Source of the DNA: DATDAH01 sp963845425
GTDB taxonomy: Bacteria; Actinomycetota; Acidimicrobiia; Acidimicrobiales; DATDAH01
Reading direction: 5' to 3'
NCBI GenBank assembly: GCA_963845425.1
Contig: CAWJSC010000002.1
Location: 1 to 64,000, forward strand
Length of the DNA: 64,000 nt
Shown here: one piece after another, positions 15,316-23,668 of the stretch
Layout: the number at the start of each line of letters is the position of its first letter
Numbering within the stretch: position 1 is the first letter of the stretch
Notes under the pieces: model-generated
What the model saw: only the letters and a program-made list of their open reading frames with translations
What the model was told of the DNA's origin: nothing
The model's database searches: none
Made by a program: the position numbers and the translations under genes

Positions 15316-16494
15316 ATGGATTTCGAGTTCTCCGAGGAACAGCAGGCCTTCGCGAAGGAGGTCGAGGCGTTCCTGGACGAGCACGACGATCCGCACGTCT
15401 TCGACGTGACCCGGGAGAACATGGCCCAGATCGTCGACACGCCGAGACGGCGGGCGTTCATGGCCCTCCTCGGGGAGCAGGGTTGGCTGGGGATGACCTG
15501 GCCCGAGGAGTACGGCGGCGGCGAGGGCGAGGGCGTCTACGAGTACCTGCTCAACGAGCAGCTGGCCGGCCGGGGCGGCCCCCAGATCGGCAAGGGCGTC
15601 GGCATCATCGGCAAGACCCTCATCCGCCACGGCAACGACCGGCTCAAGGCGGAGTTCCTGCCCAAGATCCTGCGCAACGAGGTCGAGTTCGCGGTCGGCT
15701 ACTCCGAGCCCGACGCCGGATCGGACGCCGCCGCCATGAAACTCAAGGCGGTCAAGGACGGCGACGGCTGGATGCTCAACGGCCAGAAGGTGTGGACCAC
15801 CTCGGCCCACTTCGCCGAGTGGTACTGGCTCGGCGCCCGCACCGACCCCGACAGCAAGCATCAGGGCATCACCCTCTTCCTCGTCCCCCTCGACCATCCC
15901 GGGATCACCATCAAGGAGATCTGGACGATGGGCGACGAGCGCACCAACGAGGTCTTCCTCGACGACGTCTGGGTCCACGACGACTACGTGGTCGGCGACG
16001 TCAACAAGGGGTTCCAGTACATCTCCGAGGCGCTGGACCTCGAGCGCTTCACCATGTTCACGTTCTCGCCGGTCGAGCAGCGCTTCGACATCCTCGTGGA
16101 GTACGTGCGCACCGCGACTCGGGACGGCGAGCCGCTGCGGGACGACCCCGTCATCCGCCAGCGCATCGCGCGACTGGCCACCGACCTCGAGGTCTCGCGG
16201 GTGCTCGGGCTGCGGGTCGTGCACGCCTCGATGCAGGGCGGGGCCCCGCCGACGACCCAGGCCTCGGAGTACAAGCTCTTCACCACCGAGCTGTCCAAGC
16301 GCCTGGCCGATGCGTCGATGGACATCTGCGGGCCGGGCAGCCAGTTGCGGGTGCGGACCAAGGAGGCTCCGTTGGAGGGTCGGTCCGAGTCGACCTACCG
16401 CTACACGGTCATCGACACCATCGGGGGCGGCACCTCCGAGGTGCAGAAGAACATCATCGCCCGCCGCGAGCTCGGCCTCCCGAAGAACTTCTGA
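15316..16494 (+). CDS. Acyl-CoA dehydrogenase
   Basis: A 392-residue FAD-dependent acyl-CoA dehydrogenase starting MDFEFSEEQQAFAKEVEAF. Family segments are GWLGMTWPEEYGGGEGEGVY, the FAD-binding signature VGYSEPDAGSDAAAMKLKAV, GWMLNGQKVWTTSAHFAEWY, IDTIGGGTSEVQKNIIARRE and the C-terminal LGLPKNF. It introduces a 2,3-double bond into a CoA thioester and passes electrons to ETF. The catalytic base is not obvious, and such actinobacterial paralogues often work as alpha2beta2 pairs on steroid side chains; the second one here (19018) is a candidate partner. ATG 15316 has no competitor upstream. Confidence 0.93.
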   Translation: MDFEFSEEQQAFAKEVEAFLDEHDDPHVFDVTRENMAQIVDTPRRRAFMALLGEQGWLGMTWPEEYGGGEGEGVYEYLLNEQLAGRGGPQIGKGVGIIGKTLIRHGNDRLKAEFLPKILRNEVEFAVGYSEPDAGSDAAAMKLKAVKDGDGWMLNGQKVWTTSAHFAEWYWLGARTDPDSKHQGITLFLVPLDHPGITIKEIWTMGDERTNEVFLDDVWVHDDYVVGDVNKGFQYISEALDLERFTMFTFSPVEQRFDILVEYVRTATRDGEPLRDDPVIRQRIARLATDLEVSRVLGLRVVHASMQGGAPPTTQASEYKLFTTELSKRLADASMDICGPGSQLRVRTKEAPLEGRSESTYRYTVIDTIGGGTSEVQKNIIARRELGLPKNF

Positions 16495-16574
16495 GCTGAT
16501 GCCTGCCGCTCCGCTGATGCCGTTCGAGGCCACGAAGGCCGGGCCGCCGCCGGTCGGCCGCCAGGGCACCTGCG

Positions 16575-17762
16575 GTGGCTGACGCGTCCGGCCGGGCCGG
16601 GACCGGCCCTCTCGAGGGGGTGCGCGTGCTGGACTTCAGCACGGTGGGCCCCGCGGCGCGCTCGGCGCGCTGGCTGGCGGACTACGGCGCGGACGTCGTG
16701 AAGATCGGCGCGCCGGCCCGGGCCGGCGCCGTCCAGATCGAGCCCGTCTTCTACGCCTACTCGGCCCACCGGGGCATGCGCCGCATTCGCCTCGACCTGA
16801 AGGCCGACGAGGGCAAGGCCGCGTTCCTGCGGCTGGCCGAGACCGCCGACGCCGTCATCGAGAGCTTCCGGCCCGGCGTGGTCGATCGCCTGGGCATCGG
16901 CTACGAGGCCGTGAAGGCGGTCAACCCCGGGATCGTCTACTGCTCGACCTCCGGTTACGGCCAGGACGGCCCCCGGGCCCAGTGGGCGGGCCACGACCTG
17001 AACTACCTGGCCGTCGGCGGCTACCTGGACTGCTCGGGCCGCTCCCCCGAGGGGGGCCCGGCCCTGCCCGGTGCCACCATCGCCGACGCCGCGGGCGGTG
17101 GCATGCAGGCCGTCATGGGGATCCTGGCCGCCCTCATCCAGCGCCAGTCCACCGGCGAGGGCCAGCACCTCGACGTGGCTGCCGCCGACGGCGTCCTCGC
17201 CCTCATGTCGCTCTACGTCGAGCAGCACCTGGCCACCGGCGACGAGCCCGGTCCCCGCCACGACCTGCTGACCGGCCGCTACGCCTGTTACGACCTCTAC
17301 GAGGCGGCCGACGGCGGGTGGCTGTCGGTGGCCGCCATCGAACCCCACTTCTGGACCAACCTCTGCCGCCTGCTGGGCCACGAGGAGTTCGCCGCCCACC
17401 AAACCGACGACGCCCGCCAGGACGAGATCCGCGCCGCCTTCCGGGCCTCCTTCAAGGCCAAGACCCGCGACCAGTGGGCGACCGAGCTGGGCCCGGCCGA
17501 CACCTGCGTGGCCCCGGTGCTGACGATCGCCGAGGTGGCGGCCGACGACCAGTACGCCGCCCGAGGCGCCGTGGTCGACGCCACGCACCCGACCGAGGGG
17601 GCGTTCCGCCAGGTCGGCCCCGTCCTGGCCGGCCAGCCCGGTGCCGGACAGGCCGTGACCGTCCCCGACTGGGCCAAGACCTCCACCGTCGAGATCCTCA
17701 CCGCCGCCGGCTACGCCCCCGCCGCGCTCGAGTCCCTGCTGGCCGCAGGCGTGATCGCATGA
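16575..17762 (+). CDS. CaiB/BaiF (class III) CoA-transferase, second copy
   Basis: A 395-residue family III CoA-transferase: LEGVRVLDFSTVGPAARSAR, DYGADVVKIGAP, RGMRRIRLDLKADEGKAAFL, ADAVIESFRPGVVDRLGIGY and YCSTSGYGQDGPR. Asp205 in VAAADGVLALM is the expected acyl-anhydride residue. It is only moderately like the copy at 13111 and probably has a different substrate. It resembles the alpha-methylacyl-CoA racemase branch, in which a His/Asp pair epimerises 2-methyl groups, and that cannot be excluded. The GTG at 16575 opens the frame 80 bp after the acyl-CoA dehydrogenase, in the same direction. Two tandem palindromes follow its stop. Confidence 0.9.
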   Translation: MADASGRAGTGPLEGVRVLDFSTVGPAARSARWLADYGADVVKIGAPARAGAVQIEPVFYAYSAHRGMRRIRLDLKADEGKAAFLRLAETADAVIESFRPGVVDRLGIGYEAVKAVNPGIVYCSTSGYGQDGPRAQWAGHDLNYLAVGGYLDCSGRSPEGGPALPGATIADAAGGGMQAVMGILAALIQRQSTGEGQHLDVAAADGVLALMSLYVEQHLATGDEPGPRHDLLTGRYACYDLYEAADGGWLSVAAIEPHFWTNLCRLLGHEEFAAHQTDDARQDEIRAAFRASFKAKTRDQWATELGPADTCVAPVLTIAEVAADDQYAARGAVVDATHPTEGAFRQVGPVLAGQPGAGQAVTVPDWAKTSTVEILTAAGYAPAALESLLAAGVIA

Positions 17763-17773
17763 CCACCACCGTC

Positions 17774-17823
17774 GTTCTGGCGCCTCATTGCGGCGTTCCC
17801 GCGCCTCAATCAGGCGCCAGAAC
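17774..17823. repeat. Palindrome family B, copy 2 (first of a tandem pair)
   Basis: Outer arms gttctggcgcctcattg and caatcaggcgccagaac pair with one mismatch. The core, cggcgttcccgcgcct, includes a GGCG/CGCC mini-stem. It begins 11 bp after the CoA-transferase stop. Confidence 0.8.
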
Positions 17824-17835
17824 CAGGACTGCTTC

Positions 17836-17885
17836 GAACTGGCGCCTCATTGCGGCGTTCCCGCGCCTCAATCGGGCGCCAGAAC
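17836..17885. repeat. Palindrome family B, copy 3 (second of a tandem pair)
   Basis: gaactggcgcctcattgcgg through gggcgccagaac repeats the preceding element almost base for base after a 12-bp spacer. The left outer arm starts gaactgg instead of gttctgg, while the right arm keeps ccagaac. It ends 19 bp before the GTG of the MaoC-type gene. Confidence 0.8.
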
Positions 17886-17904
17886 GAGTGGCAGGGGGTG
17901 TGGC

Positions 17905-18480
17905 GTGAGCACGGACGCGGCGGGGGCGGAGGCCCGGTCGTGGATCGGGGTGGCGAAGTACGAGGAGGACGGGGGGTTCCCGGCCGAGATGGGCTACGTG
18001 TGGACGTCGCTGTCGTCGGTCGAGAACGGGAACCCGCTCTTCTGGGACGAGGCCGTGGCCGAGGAGCTGACGGGCGGGCCCATCGCGCCGCCGTCGATGC
18101 TGTCGGTCTGGTTCCGGCCCCACAACTGGGCGCCCGGCGTGTCCGAGCCGCAGGTCCCGCTGCAGGTCCACTTCGACCTGAAGGAGACCCTCGGTCTGCC
18201 CGAGGCCGTGATGTCCGACAACGTCATCACCTTCGGCGAGCCCGTCCACCCGGGGGACCGCATCACCACCCGCCAGGTCCTGCGCTCGGTGTCCGACGAG
18301 AAGACGACCAAGCTCGGCACCGGCCGCTTCTGGGTGATCGACGTCGAGTACCACACCCAGGAGGGCACCTGGGTGGGCACCGAGTCCTACACCGGCTTCG
18401 GCTACCGGCGGGAGCCGGAGGCGAGGCCCGAGCGGCCCGGCAGCGGAGCCGACCCGAGCGGGGAGCACAGCGACGCATGA
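17905..18480 (+). CDS. MaoC-like N-terminal (FAS1-type) dehydratase domain protein
   Basis: A 191-residue hot-dog-fold protein starting MSTDAAGAEARSWIGVAKYE. Segments MGYVWTSLSSVENGNPLFWD, GGPIAPPSMLSVWFRP, EPVHPGDRITTRQVLRSVSD and GRFWVIDVEYHTQEGTWVG match the MaoC_dehydratas_N type, which lacks the catalytic Asp-His pair and pairs with a second hot-dog protein. The next gene provides that pair. Together they should form an enoyl-CoA hydratase heterodimer like ChsH1/ChsH2-type hydratases of steroid side-chain breakdown. GTG 17905 is the first start after the palindromes. Its stop overlaps the next start (ATGA), giving translational coupling and near-equal synthesis. Confidence 0.85.
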   Translation: MSTDAAGAEARSWIGVAKYEEDGGFPAEMGYVWTSLSSVENGNPLFWDEAVAEELTGGPIAPPSMLSVWFRPHNWAPGVSEPQVPLQVHFDLKETLGLPEAVMSDNVITFGEPVHPGDRITTRQVLRSVSDEKTTKLGTGRFWVIDVEYHTQEGTWVGTESYTGFGYRREPEARPERPGSGADPSGEHSDA

Positions 18481-18959
18481 GCCTGCTGCTGAGCGACGTC
18501 ACCGTCGGCGACGAGCTGCCCGAGCTGGCCTACGACGTGACCGCCACCACCGTGGTCCTGGGGGCCCTGGCCACCCGGGACTGGCGGCCGATGCACCACG
18601 ACTACAAGTTCGCCACCGAGCGCAACGGCACCCAGGACATCTTCCTGAACACGCCCAACCAGGCCGCCTGGTTCGAGCGCTTCCTGACCGACTGGACCGG
18701 ACCCAAGGGCCGCCTCGGCCAGCTCCGGTTCCGGATGCTCAGTTCGGTCTTCCCCGAGGACCGCATGGTCCTGACCGGGACGGTCACCGCCGTGACCACC
18801 GATGACGACGGCGGCGGCTGGGTCGACGTCGACCTGGCCCTGAAGGTCGGCGAGCGCACGTGCACCACGGGCCACGCCCGCATCGCCCTGCCGACCACCG
18901 CGGTCGACAACCCCTGGGCCCGCCGCGGCGACACGTGGCGACCCTTCCCACCCGAGTGA
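18477..18959 (+). CDS. MaoC-family hydratase, catalytic subunit
   Basis: A 160-residue hot-dog-fold hydratase starting MSLLLSDVTVGDELPEL. The hydratase-2 motif is visible as ATRDWRPMHHDYKFA, with Asp35 and His40 as the likely catalytic pair. Typical R-hydratases add water to trans-2-enoyl-CoA. The C-terminal half (VFPEDRMVLTGTVTAVTTDD, KVGERTCTTGHARIALP) completes the fold. Its ATG overlaps the stop of the non-catalytic partner upstream, strong evidence for a heteromeric hydratase. Palindrome C1 follows, then an acyl-CoA dehydrogenase, so dehydrogenation and hydration steps are encoded together. Confidence 0.87.
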   Translation: MSLLLSDVTVGDELPELAYDVTATTVVLGALATRDWRPMHHDYKFATERNGTQDIFLNTPNQAAWFERFLTDWTGPKGRLGQLRFRMLSSVFPEDRMVLTGTVTAVTTDDDGGGWVDVDLALKVGERTCTTGHARIALPTTAVDNPWARRGDTWRPFPPE

Positions 18960-18966
18960 CCCCATT

Positions 18967-19005
18967 GGAGGCAATAGGGGGCGGAATCCGCCCCCTATTG
19001 CCTCC
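18967..19005. repeat. Palindrome family C, copy 1
   Basis: ggaggcaatagggggcgga (18967-18985) and tccgccccctattgcctcc (18987-19005) are exact complements around a single A. It starts 8 bp after the MaoC stop and ends 12 bp before the next ATG. A related copy lies at 33050. Confidence 0.8.
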
Positions 19006-19017
19006 GACGAGAAGAGG

Positions 19018-20118
19018 ATGACGATGGATCTGGAGTTCAGCGCCGAGCAGGACATGCTGCGGGAGATGGTGCGGGGCCTGCTGGCCCAGCACAGCCCGCT
19101 GACCAAAGTGCGGGAGCTGGAGGACGACCCGACCGGGTACGACCCGGCCCTCTGGAGCCGGCTCCGGGAGCTGGACCTGGTCGGCCTACTCCTGCCCGAG
19201 GAGGCCGGCGGCTCCGGCCAGTCGATGCTCGAGGGCGTCGTGCTGTACGAGGAGTTCGGCCAGGCGCTGACCCCGAGCCCCCACTTCGTGAGTCCGGTCA
19301 TGACCGGTGGCGTCCTCGCCTCGGCGGGTGGCCACGACGACCTCCTGGCGGCCATCGCCTCGGGCGAGAAGGTCGCCACCGTGGCCTGGCTCGAGCCCGA
19401 CGGCGCCTACCGCGCGGCCGGCGTGCAGACCCGGGCCGACGGCGACCGCCTGACCGGCGTCAAGCGCCACGTCGCCTACGCGGCGGCAGCCGACGTGCTG
19501 CTCGTGCTGGCCCGCACCGGTGACGACGCCGAGGACGTCGGCCTGTTCCTGGTCGACCGGGCCGCCGAGAGCGTGACCCTGACCCAGCAGTTCACCATCG
19601 CCTCGGACTGCCAGTACCGGGTCGACCTCGACGGGGCCGTGGGCACCAAGATCGAGGGCGCCACGTGGGAGACCTGGCACCGGGCCATGCTCGACGGCGC
19701 CATCCTCCAGGCCGCCGCCGCGGTCGGGGGGGCCCGCTACGCGCTCGACATCACCAACCAGTACGCCAAGGACCGCCAGCAGTTCGGCAAGCCCATCGGC
19801 GCCTTCCAGTCCCTGTCCCACTACCTGGCCGACGCCGTGACCCGGGTCGACGGCGCCGAGGTCCTGGTCCACGAGGCCGCCTGGGCCCGCTCCATGGGCC
19901 GCCCCGTCGACCAGCTCGCCCCCATGGCCAAGCTCTTCGCCGACCAGACCTTCCGCGACGTCACCGCCATGGCCCAGCAGATCTGGGGCGGCGTCGGCTT
20001 CACCCTGGAATACGACATCCAGCTCTTCTTCCGCCGCGCCAAGGCCATGCAGCTCAACTGGTGGGACGCCCGCCACCTCCAGGACCTTGTCGCCAACGCG
20101 GTCCTCGCCGGCGTCTGA
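19018..20118 (+). CDS. Acyl-CoA dehydrogenase, second paralogue
   Basis: A 366-residue acyl-CoA dehydrogenase starting MTMDLEFSAEQDMLREMVRG. LLLPEEAGGSGQSMLEGVVL, ITNQYAKDRQQFGKPIGAFQ and AMAQQIWGGVGFTLEYDIQL mark the middle and C-terminal domains. The middle FAD-signature segment is degenerate (VATVAWLEPDGAYRAAGVQT), as in the subunit of heterotetrameric steroid-type dehydrogenases that does not carry the complete flavin site. I infer that it may pair with another dehydrogenase, perhaps the one at 15316. ATG 19018 lies 12 bp after palindrome C1; a second ATG at 19024 is possible. The gene is convergent with the molybdoenzyme at 20187. Confidence 0.9.
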   Translation: MTMDLEFSAEQDMLREMVRGLLAQHSPLTKVRELEDDPTGYDPALWSRLRELDLVGLLLPEEAGGSGQSMLEGVVLYEEFGQALTPSPHFVSPVMTGGVLASAGGHDDLLAAIASGEKVATVAWLEPDGAYRAAGVQTRADGDRLTGVKRHVAYAAAADVLLVLARTGDDAEDVGLFLVDRAAESVTLTQQFTIASDCQYRVDLDGAVGTKIEGATWETWHRAMLDGAILQAAAAVGGARYALDITNQYAKDRQQFGKPIGAFQSLSHYLADAVTRVDGAEVLVHEAAWARSMGRPVDQLAPMAKLFADQTFRDVTAMAQQIWGGVGFTLEYDIQLFFRRAKAMQLNWWDARHLQDLVANAVLAGV

Positions 20119-20131
20119 TTCCTTTCCTCCT

Positions 20132-20154
20132 CCATCGGCAGCATCTGTCGATGG
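20132..20154. terminator. Hairpin between convergent genes
   Basis: CCATCG (20132-20137) pairs with CGATGG (20149-20154) around an 11-base loop in the 68-bp gap between the acyl-CoA dehydrogenase and the convergent molybdoenzyme. A pyrimidine-rich ttcctttcctcctcc run lies upstream, which on the reverse strand is purine-rich. The stem is weak for this GC content. Confidence 0.35.
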
Positions 20155-20186
20155 CCGTCGAGCACCCTCCTGACAACCATGCCGCG

Positions 20187-22169
20187 TCAGGCTGGGGTGA
20201 CCTCGACCATGGCGTCGTTGAACCGGGCGCCGCCGGCCAGGTCCGAGAGGGTGTCGGGCGCGAAGGCGTTGGCGGTGAGGCCCTCGGGGGTGGCGGTGCA
20301 CCAGAGGCCCTTGGGGATCGACGCCACGCCGGGGCGGATGGCGCCGTCGACGACGACCGCCACGGTGATGGTGACCGAGCCGTTGGTGACCTTGGCCTGC
20401 TGGCCGTGGGCCAGGCCACGGGCCGAGGCGTCGTCGGGGTGGAGGTGGATCGAGGGGTCCGACGGGTCGTACTCGCCGAACATGGACGTGATCGTGCGGT
20501 TGGTGGCCGGGGTCAGCAGGGTCAACGTCCCGCCCGTGACGTCGTTCTCCCGGTAGGTCGGCACCCGGTCCGAGGTCGGGTCGTCGGTGACCAGGCGGGC
20601 CCGGCGGGAATCGGAGCCGGCGTGGGCGGGCCAGCGGTCCCGGAACTGGACCGCATCTTCGGCCTGCAGGCGCAGCGGTAGCTCGAACGGGCCGACCATG
20701 AGCTCGCGCAGCCGGGCCGGGCTGGGGTCGAAGGCGTCGCCGTCGAGGCCGAGGCGGACAGCCAGGCCGTGGGCCACCTCGTTGTTGGGTCGGCTCTCCC
20801 CCACGGGCGGGATCACGGCGGGGGCGTCCTGGACCCAGTAGCCGCCGTAACCGGCGACGATGTCGTCGACCTCGAAGCTGGTGGTGGCGGGCAAGACGAT
20901 GTCGGCGAAGCGGGCGGTGTCGGTCAGCACCTGGTCGTGGACGACGGTGAACAGGTCCTCGCGGGCCAGGCCCTCCAGCACCGTCACCTGGTTCGGGGCG
21001 GTGGCGCCCGGATTGGAGCCCTGGACGAACAGCACGTCGACCGGGCCGCCCTCCCCCGCCAGCACGGCACCGAACCGGTTCATGTTCACGATGCGCCGGT
21101 TCGGGAAGGCGCCGCCGCCGAGGACGGCATTGCGCACGGCGACGCCCGTCGGGTCCTCGTTGGGGCTGGTCGACCCGACGACGCCCGCCCCCGGCCTTCC
21201 GAACGCCCCCGCCAACACCCACAGCGACAGGGTCGCCCGGTGGGCCGAACCGCCGTTGCGGTTGCGCTCCATGCCCCAACCCACGCGCAGCAGCGGGGCC
21301 TCGGCCGCGACGAGGTCGTCGACGAGGCCGGTGATGTCCCCCGGCTCGAGGCCACAGACGTCAGCCGCCCGCTCCTCGGTCCACTCGGCACAGGCCGCCA
21401 GGTACTCGTCGACCCCCTCGGCGTGCTCATCGACAAAGGCCCGGTCGACCGCGCCGCGGCGCTCCAGTTCGGCGGCGGCCGCCATGGCCAGGACCACATC
21501 GGTCCCCGGCCGCACGGGCAGGAAGCGGGAGGCCCGATCTGCGGCCGGGGTGCGGCGGGGGTCGATGACCACGACCTTGGCTCCTTCCCGTCCCCGGGCC
21601 TCGATGCGGGGGGCGAGGTGGGAGTTGGACACCGTCGGGTTGGCGCCCCACACCACGATGAGGTCGCTCTGGGCCACGTCGGTCGGGTCCGCGCTGGCCA
21701 TGGTGCCAAGCACCAGTCGCCAGGCCTTGCCTGCGGTGGCCGCGCAGATGGTGTGCTCGACCTCGGCCGCCTCCAGCGCCTCGAACAGCAGCGGCGTGAG
21801 GCCGTCGCTCTCCAGGACGGGTGCGGAGGAGTTGTAGAGGTAGGGAACGACCGAACCCGGGCCGTCGGTGTCGATGGCGGTGCGGATGCGGGCCGCGATC
21901 TCGTCCAGCGCCGCGTCCCAGCCGATCGGCTCGAACTCGCCGGACCCCTTGACCCCGACGCGGCGCAGCGGGGTCGTCAGCCGGCCCTCACCGTGGATGC
22001 GGCGGGTCATGCGCCGGACCTTGCGGCAGATCCAGGCGTCGGTGAGCGGGTTGGCCGCCTCGCCCTCGGGCACGGCGTCGATGCCCGTGATGCGGTCGTC
22101 CTCCGCAGTCACCGACAGCGAGCACCCGTCGGGGCAGTCCAAGGGGCAGGCCGTGGTGATCGTGGTCAC
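20187..22169 (-). CDS. Molybdopterin oxidoreductase, formate dehydrogenase/nitrate reductase superfamily
   Basis: A 660-residue DMSO-reductase-superfamily protein. The N-terminal iron-sulfur site is ACPLDCPDGCSL with Cys8, 12 and 16 and a fourth Cys in WICRKVRR. MGD-binding segments follow: IGWDAALDEIAARIR, IVVWGANPTVSNSHLAPRIE, KVVVIDPRRTPAADRASRFL and FVQGSNPGATAPNQ. The C-terminal molybdopterin-binding domain is LTLLTPATNRTITSMFGEYD and HPDDASARGLAHGQQAKV. The residue near the metal is probably within HTICAATAGKAWRL. There is no Tat signal, so it is cytoplasmic. It is a single-subunit type without small electron-transfer subunits nearby, so redox partner and substrate are unknown. GTG 22169 lies 23 bp from the divergent GTG at 22193. 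Confidence 0.9.
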   Translation of the reverse strand: MTTITTACPLDCPDGCSLSVTAEDDRITGIDAVPEGEAANPLTDAWICRKVRRMTRRIHGEGRLTTPLRRVGVKGSGEFEPIGWDAALDEIAARIRTAIDTDGPGSVVPYLYNSSAPVLESDGLTPLLFEALEAAEVEHTICAATAGKAWRLVLGTMASADPTDVAQSDLIVVWGANPTVSNSHLAPRIEARGREGAKVVVIDPRRTPAADRASRFLPVRPGTDVVLAMAAAAELERRGAVDRAFVDEHAEGVDEYLAACAEWTEERAADVCGLEPGDITGLVDDLVAAEAPLLRVGWGMERNRNGGSAHRATLSLWVLAGAFGRPGAGVVGSTSPNEDPTGVAVRNAVLGGGAFPNRRIVNMNRFGAVLAGEGGPVDVLFVQGSNPGATAPNQVTVLEGLAREDLFTVVHDQVLTDTARFADIVLPATTSFEVDDIVAGYGGYWVQDAPAVIPPVGESRPNNEVAHGLAVRLGLDGDAFDPSPARLRELMVGPFELPLRLQAEDAVQFRDRWPAHAGSDSRRARLVTDDPTSDRVPTYRENDVTGGTLTLLTPATNRTITSMFGEYDPSDPSIHLHPDDASARGLAHGQQAKVTNGSVTITVAVVVDGAIRPGVASIPKGLWCTATPEGLTANAFAPDTLSDLAGGARFNDAMVEVTPA

Positions 22170-22192
22170 GGCCGAAGGCTAGACAGGGCGCC

Positions 22193-23302
22193 GTGAGCAC
22201 CGCCGTCGATTCCGCCCGTGACCTCTTCACCCTGATCTCCGACAACGCCGAGCGCACCTCGCCCGAGCCCGTGCCGGCCGAGACGATCGACGCCCTCGTC
22301 GAAGCCGATCTCCACGCCATCTCCAGCCCGAAGGCCGTCGGGGGGACCGAGCTCCCCCTCATGGACCAGATGGACGTGCTGGCCGAGGTCTCCCGGGCCG
22401 ACGGCTCCGCCGGCTGGGTGCTGTTGGCCAACACCGGGACCATCGCCTTCTTCGGGGCCTGGGCCGGTGACGACTTCGTCGACAAGCTCTTCGCCGACGG
22501 GGTCCCCCTGGCCGCCGGGCAGTTCGCCCCCAACGGCGTGGCCGTTCCCACCGACGGTGGCTACCGGGTGACCGGCGACTACCAGTTCGGCTCCGGGATC
22601 AACCACTCGACCTGGGTGGGCGCCGGCACCATCACCGAGGAGGCCGAGGGCGGCGACCCCCGCTTCCTCTTCACCCTCATGCCCATCGAGGAGGTGGAGC
22701 TGCGGGGCAACTGGGACGTGCTCGGCCTGCAGTCGACGGCCAGTTACGACTACGCCGTCCGCGACGTGTTCGTCGACGAGCAGGCCACGTTCGACTTCTT
22801 CGCCCCCGTCCGCCGCCGGGGCGGCCCCCACTACGACCTCGGCGTGATGTGCCTGACCGCCGTCGGCCATGCGGGCTTCGCCATGGGCGTCACCCGCCGG
22901 GTCCTCGACGAGCTGATCGAGGTGGCCCGCACCAAGCACCGCATGGGTGCGGCCACCCCGCTCAAGGACAGCGACCGCTTCGTCTACGCCGTCGGCCAGC
23001 TCGAGTCCCGCTTCCGGGCGGCCGAGGCCTGGATGCGCAACACGGTCACGGCGGCGGAGGCATCAGTGACCGACGGCGGCGAGCCCGGCCTGTCCGCCAT
23101 CACCGCCTGCCGCCAGGCCAGCGTCTTCCTGACCCAGCAGGGCGCCGCCATCGCCCGGGAGGCCTACCTGCTGGCCGGCACCACGGCCCTCCGGGACGGC
23201 CCGCTGCAGCGCGGCTTCCGCGACCTCCACGCCGGCAGCCAGCACTTCTTCGCCAGCGACGCCGCCACGCTGGACCTCGGCCACGAGCTGCTTGACCCTT
23301 GA
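22193..23302 (+). CDS. Acyl-CoA dehydrogenase-fold flavoprotein, HsaA/HpaB-like
   Basis: A 369-residue flavoprotein starting MSTAVDSARDLFTLISDNAE. The order of segments, ISSPKAVGGTELPLMDQMDV, EVSRADGSAGWVLLANTG, GYRVTGDYQFGSGINHSTWV, LGLQSTASYDYAVRDVFV and a C-terminal helical bundle ending DLHAGSQHFFASDAATLDLG, is that of two-component group D flavin monooxygenases (HsaA, HpaB, DszC-like). These use reduced FMN/FAD from a separate reductase to hydroxylate phenols. No reductase gene is in the window. It could instead be an unusual acyl-CoA dehydrogenase. GTG 22193 is divergent from the molybdoenzyme, sharing a 23-bp gap too short for separate regulators. Confidence 0.85.
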   Translation: MSTAVDSARDLFTLISDNAERTSPEPVPAETIDALVEADLHAISSPKAVGGTELPLMDQMDVLAEVSRADGSAGWVLLANTGTIAFFGAWAGDDFVDKLFADGVPLAAGQFAPNGVAVPTDGGYRVTGDYQFGSGINHSTWVGAGTITEEAEGGDPRFLFTLMPIEEVELRGNWDVLGLQSTASYDYAVRDVFVDEQATFDFFAPVRRRGGPHYDLGVMCLTAVGHAGFAMGVTRRVLDELIEVARTKHRMGAATPLKDSDRFVYAVGQLESRFRAAEAWMRNTVTAAEASVTDGGEPGLSAITACRQASVFLTQQGAAIAREAYLLAGTTALRDGPLQRGFRDLHAGSQHFFASDAATLDLGHELLDP

Positions 23303-23326
23303 CCCGAGCCCGTCGGGAGCTGGTCG

Positions 23327-23641
23327 TCAGTCGCGCCAGCTGGAGGCCATGTCCATGAGGTCGACGCGGAGGCGCTTGTAGGGGATCGCCATGAGGTCGA
23401 GCTGCTGGGCGGCCTGGGTCAGAGCCTCGTCCTCGACCTCGGGGTCGGTGGCCTCGTCGGGGCTGCGCAGCTCGTAGCGGAGGTTGAACCAGGTCAGGCC
23501 CGGGCTGTAGACGAACGAGCCCTCCCGGCTGAACGACGTGTTCAGGATGTCATGCTCCTCGGCCCGGGCCCGGAGCGCGACCTGCTGCTCCTCGTCGAGG
23601 CCGTCGAACTGGCCCCGCACCGTGGCTCGGAAGATCCGCAT
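23327..23641 (-). CDS. Small conserved protein, DUF6204-like
   Basis: A 104-residue protein starting MRIFRATVRGQFDGLDEEQQ. The pattern (MRIFR-x-TVRG-xFDGL, EEHDILNTSFSREGSFVYSP, FNLRYELRSPDE and a final YKRLRVDLMDMASSWRD) resembles what I remember of DUF6204, a short alpha/beta actinobacterial family of unknown function. That assignment is from memory. It has no signal peptide or membrane segment. It is convergent with the HsaA-like gene 24 bp away. The B4 palindrome lies just upstream of its start, between it and the lipoprotein gene. Confidence 0.65.
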   Translation of the reverse strand: MRIFRATVRGQFDGLDEEQQVALRARAEEHDILNTSFSREGSFVYSPGLTWFNLRYELRSPDEATDPEVEDEALTQAAQQLDLMAIPYKRLRVDLMDMASSWRD

Positions 23642-23668
23642 CGCCGGACCGTAGGTCCCGCCCGACGC

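Noticed and set aside
19186..21279. 697-codon minus-strand frame across a dehydrogenase and a molybdoenzyme
   Set aside because: It spans two genes in wrong frames; the molybdoenzyme (20187-22169) is in another frame with full motifs.
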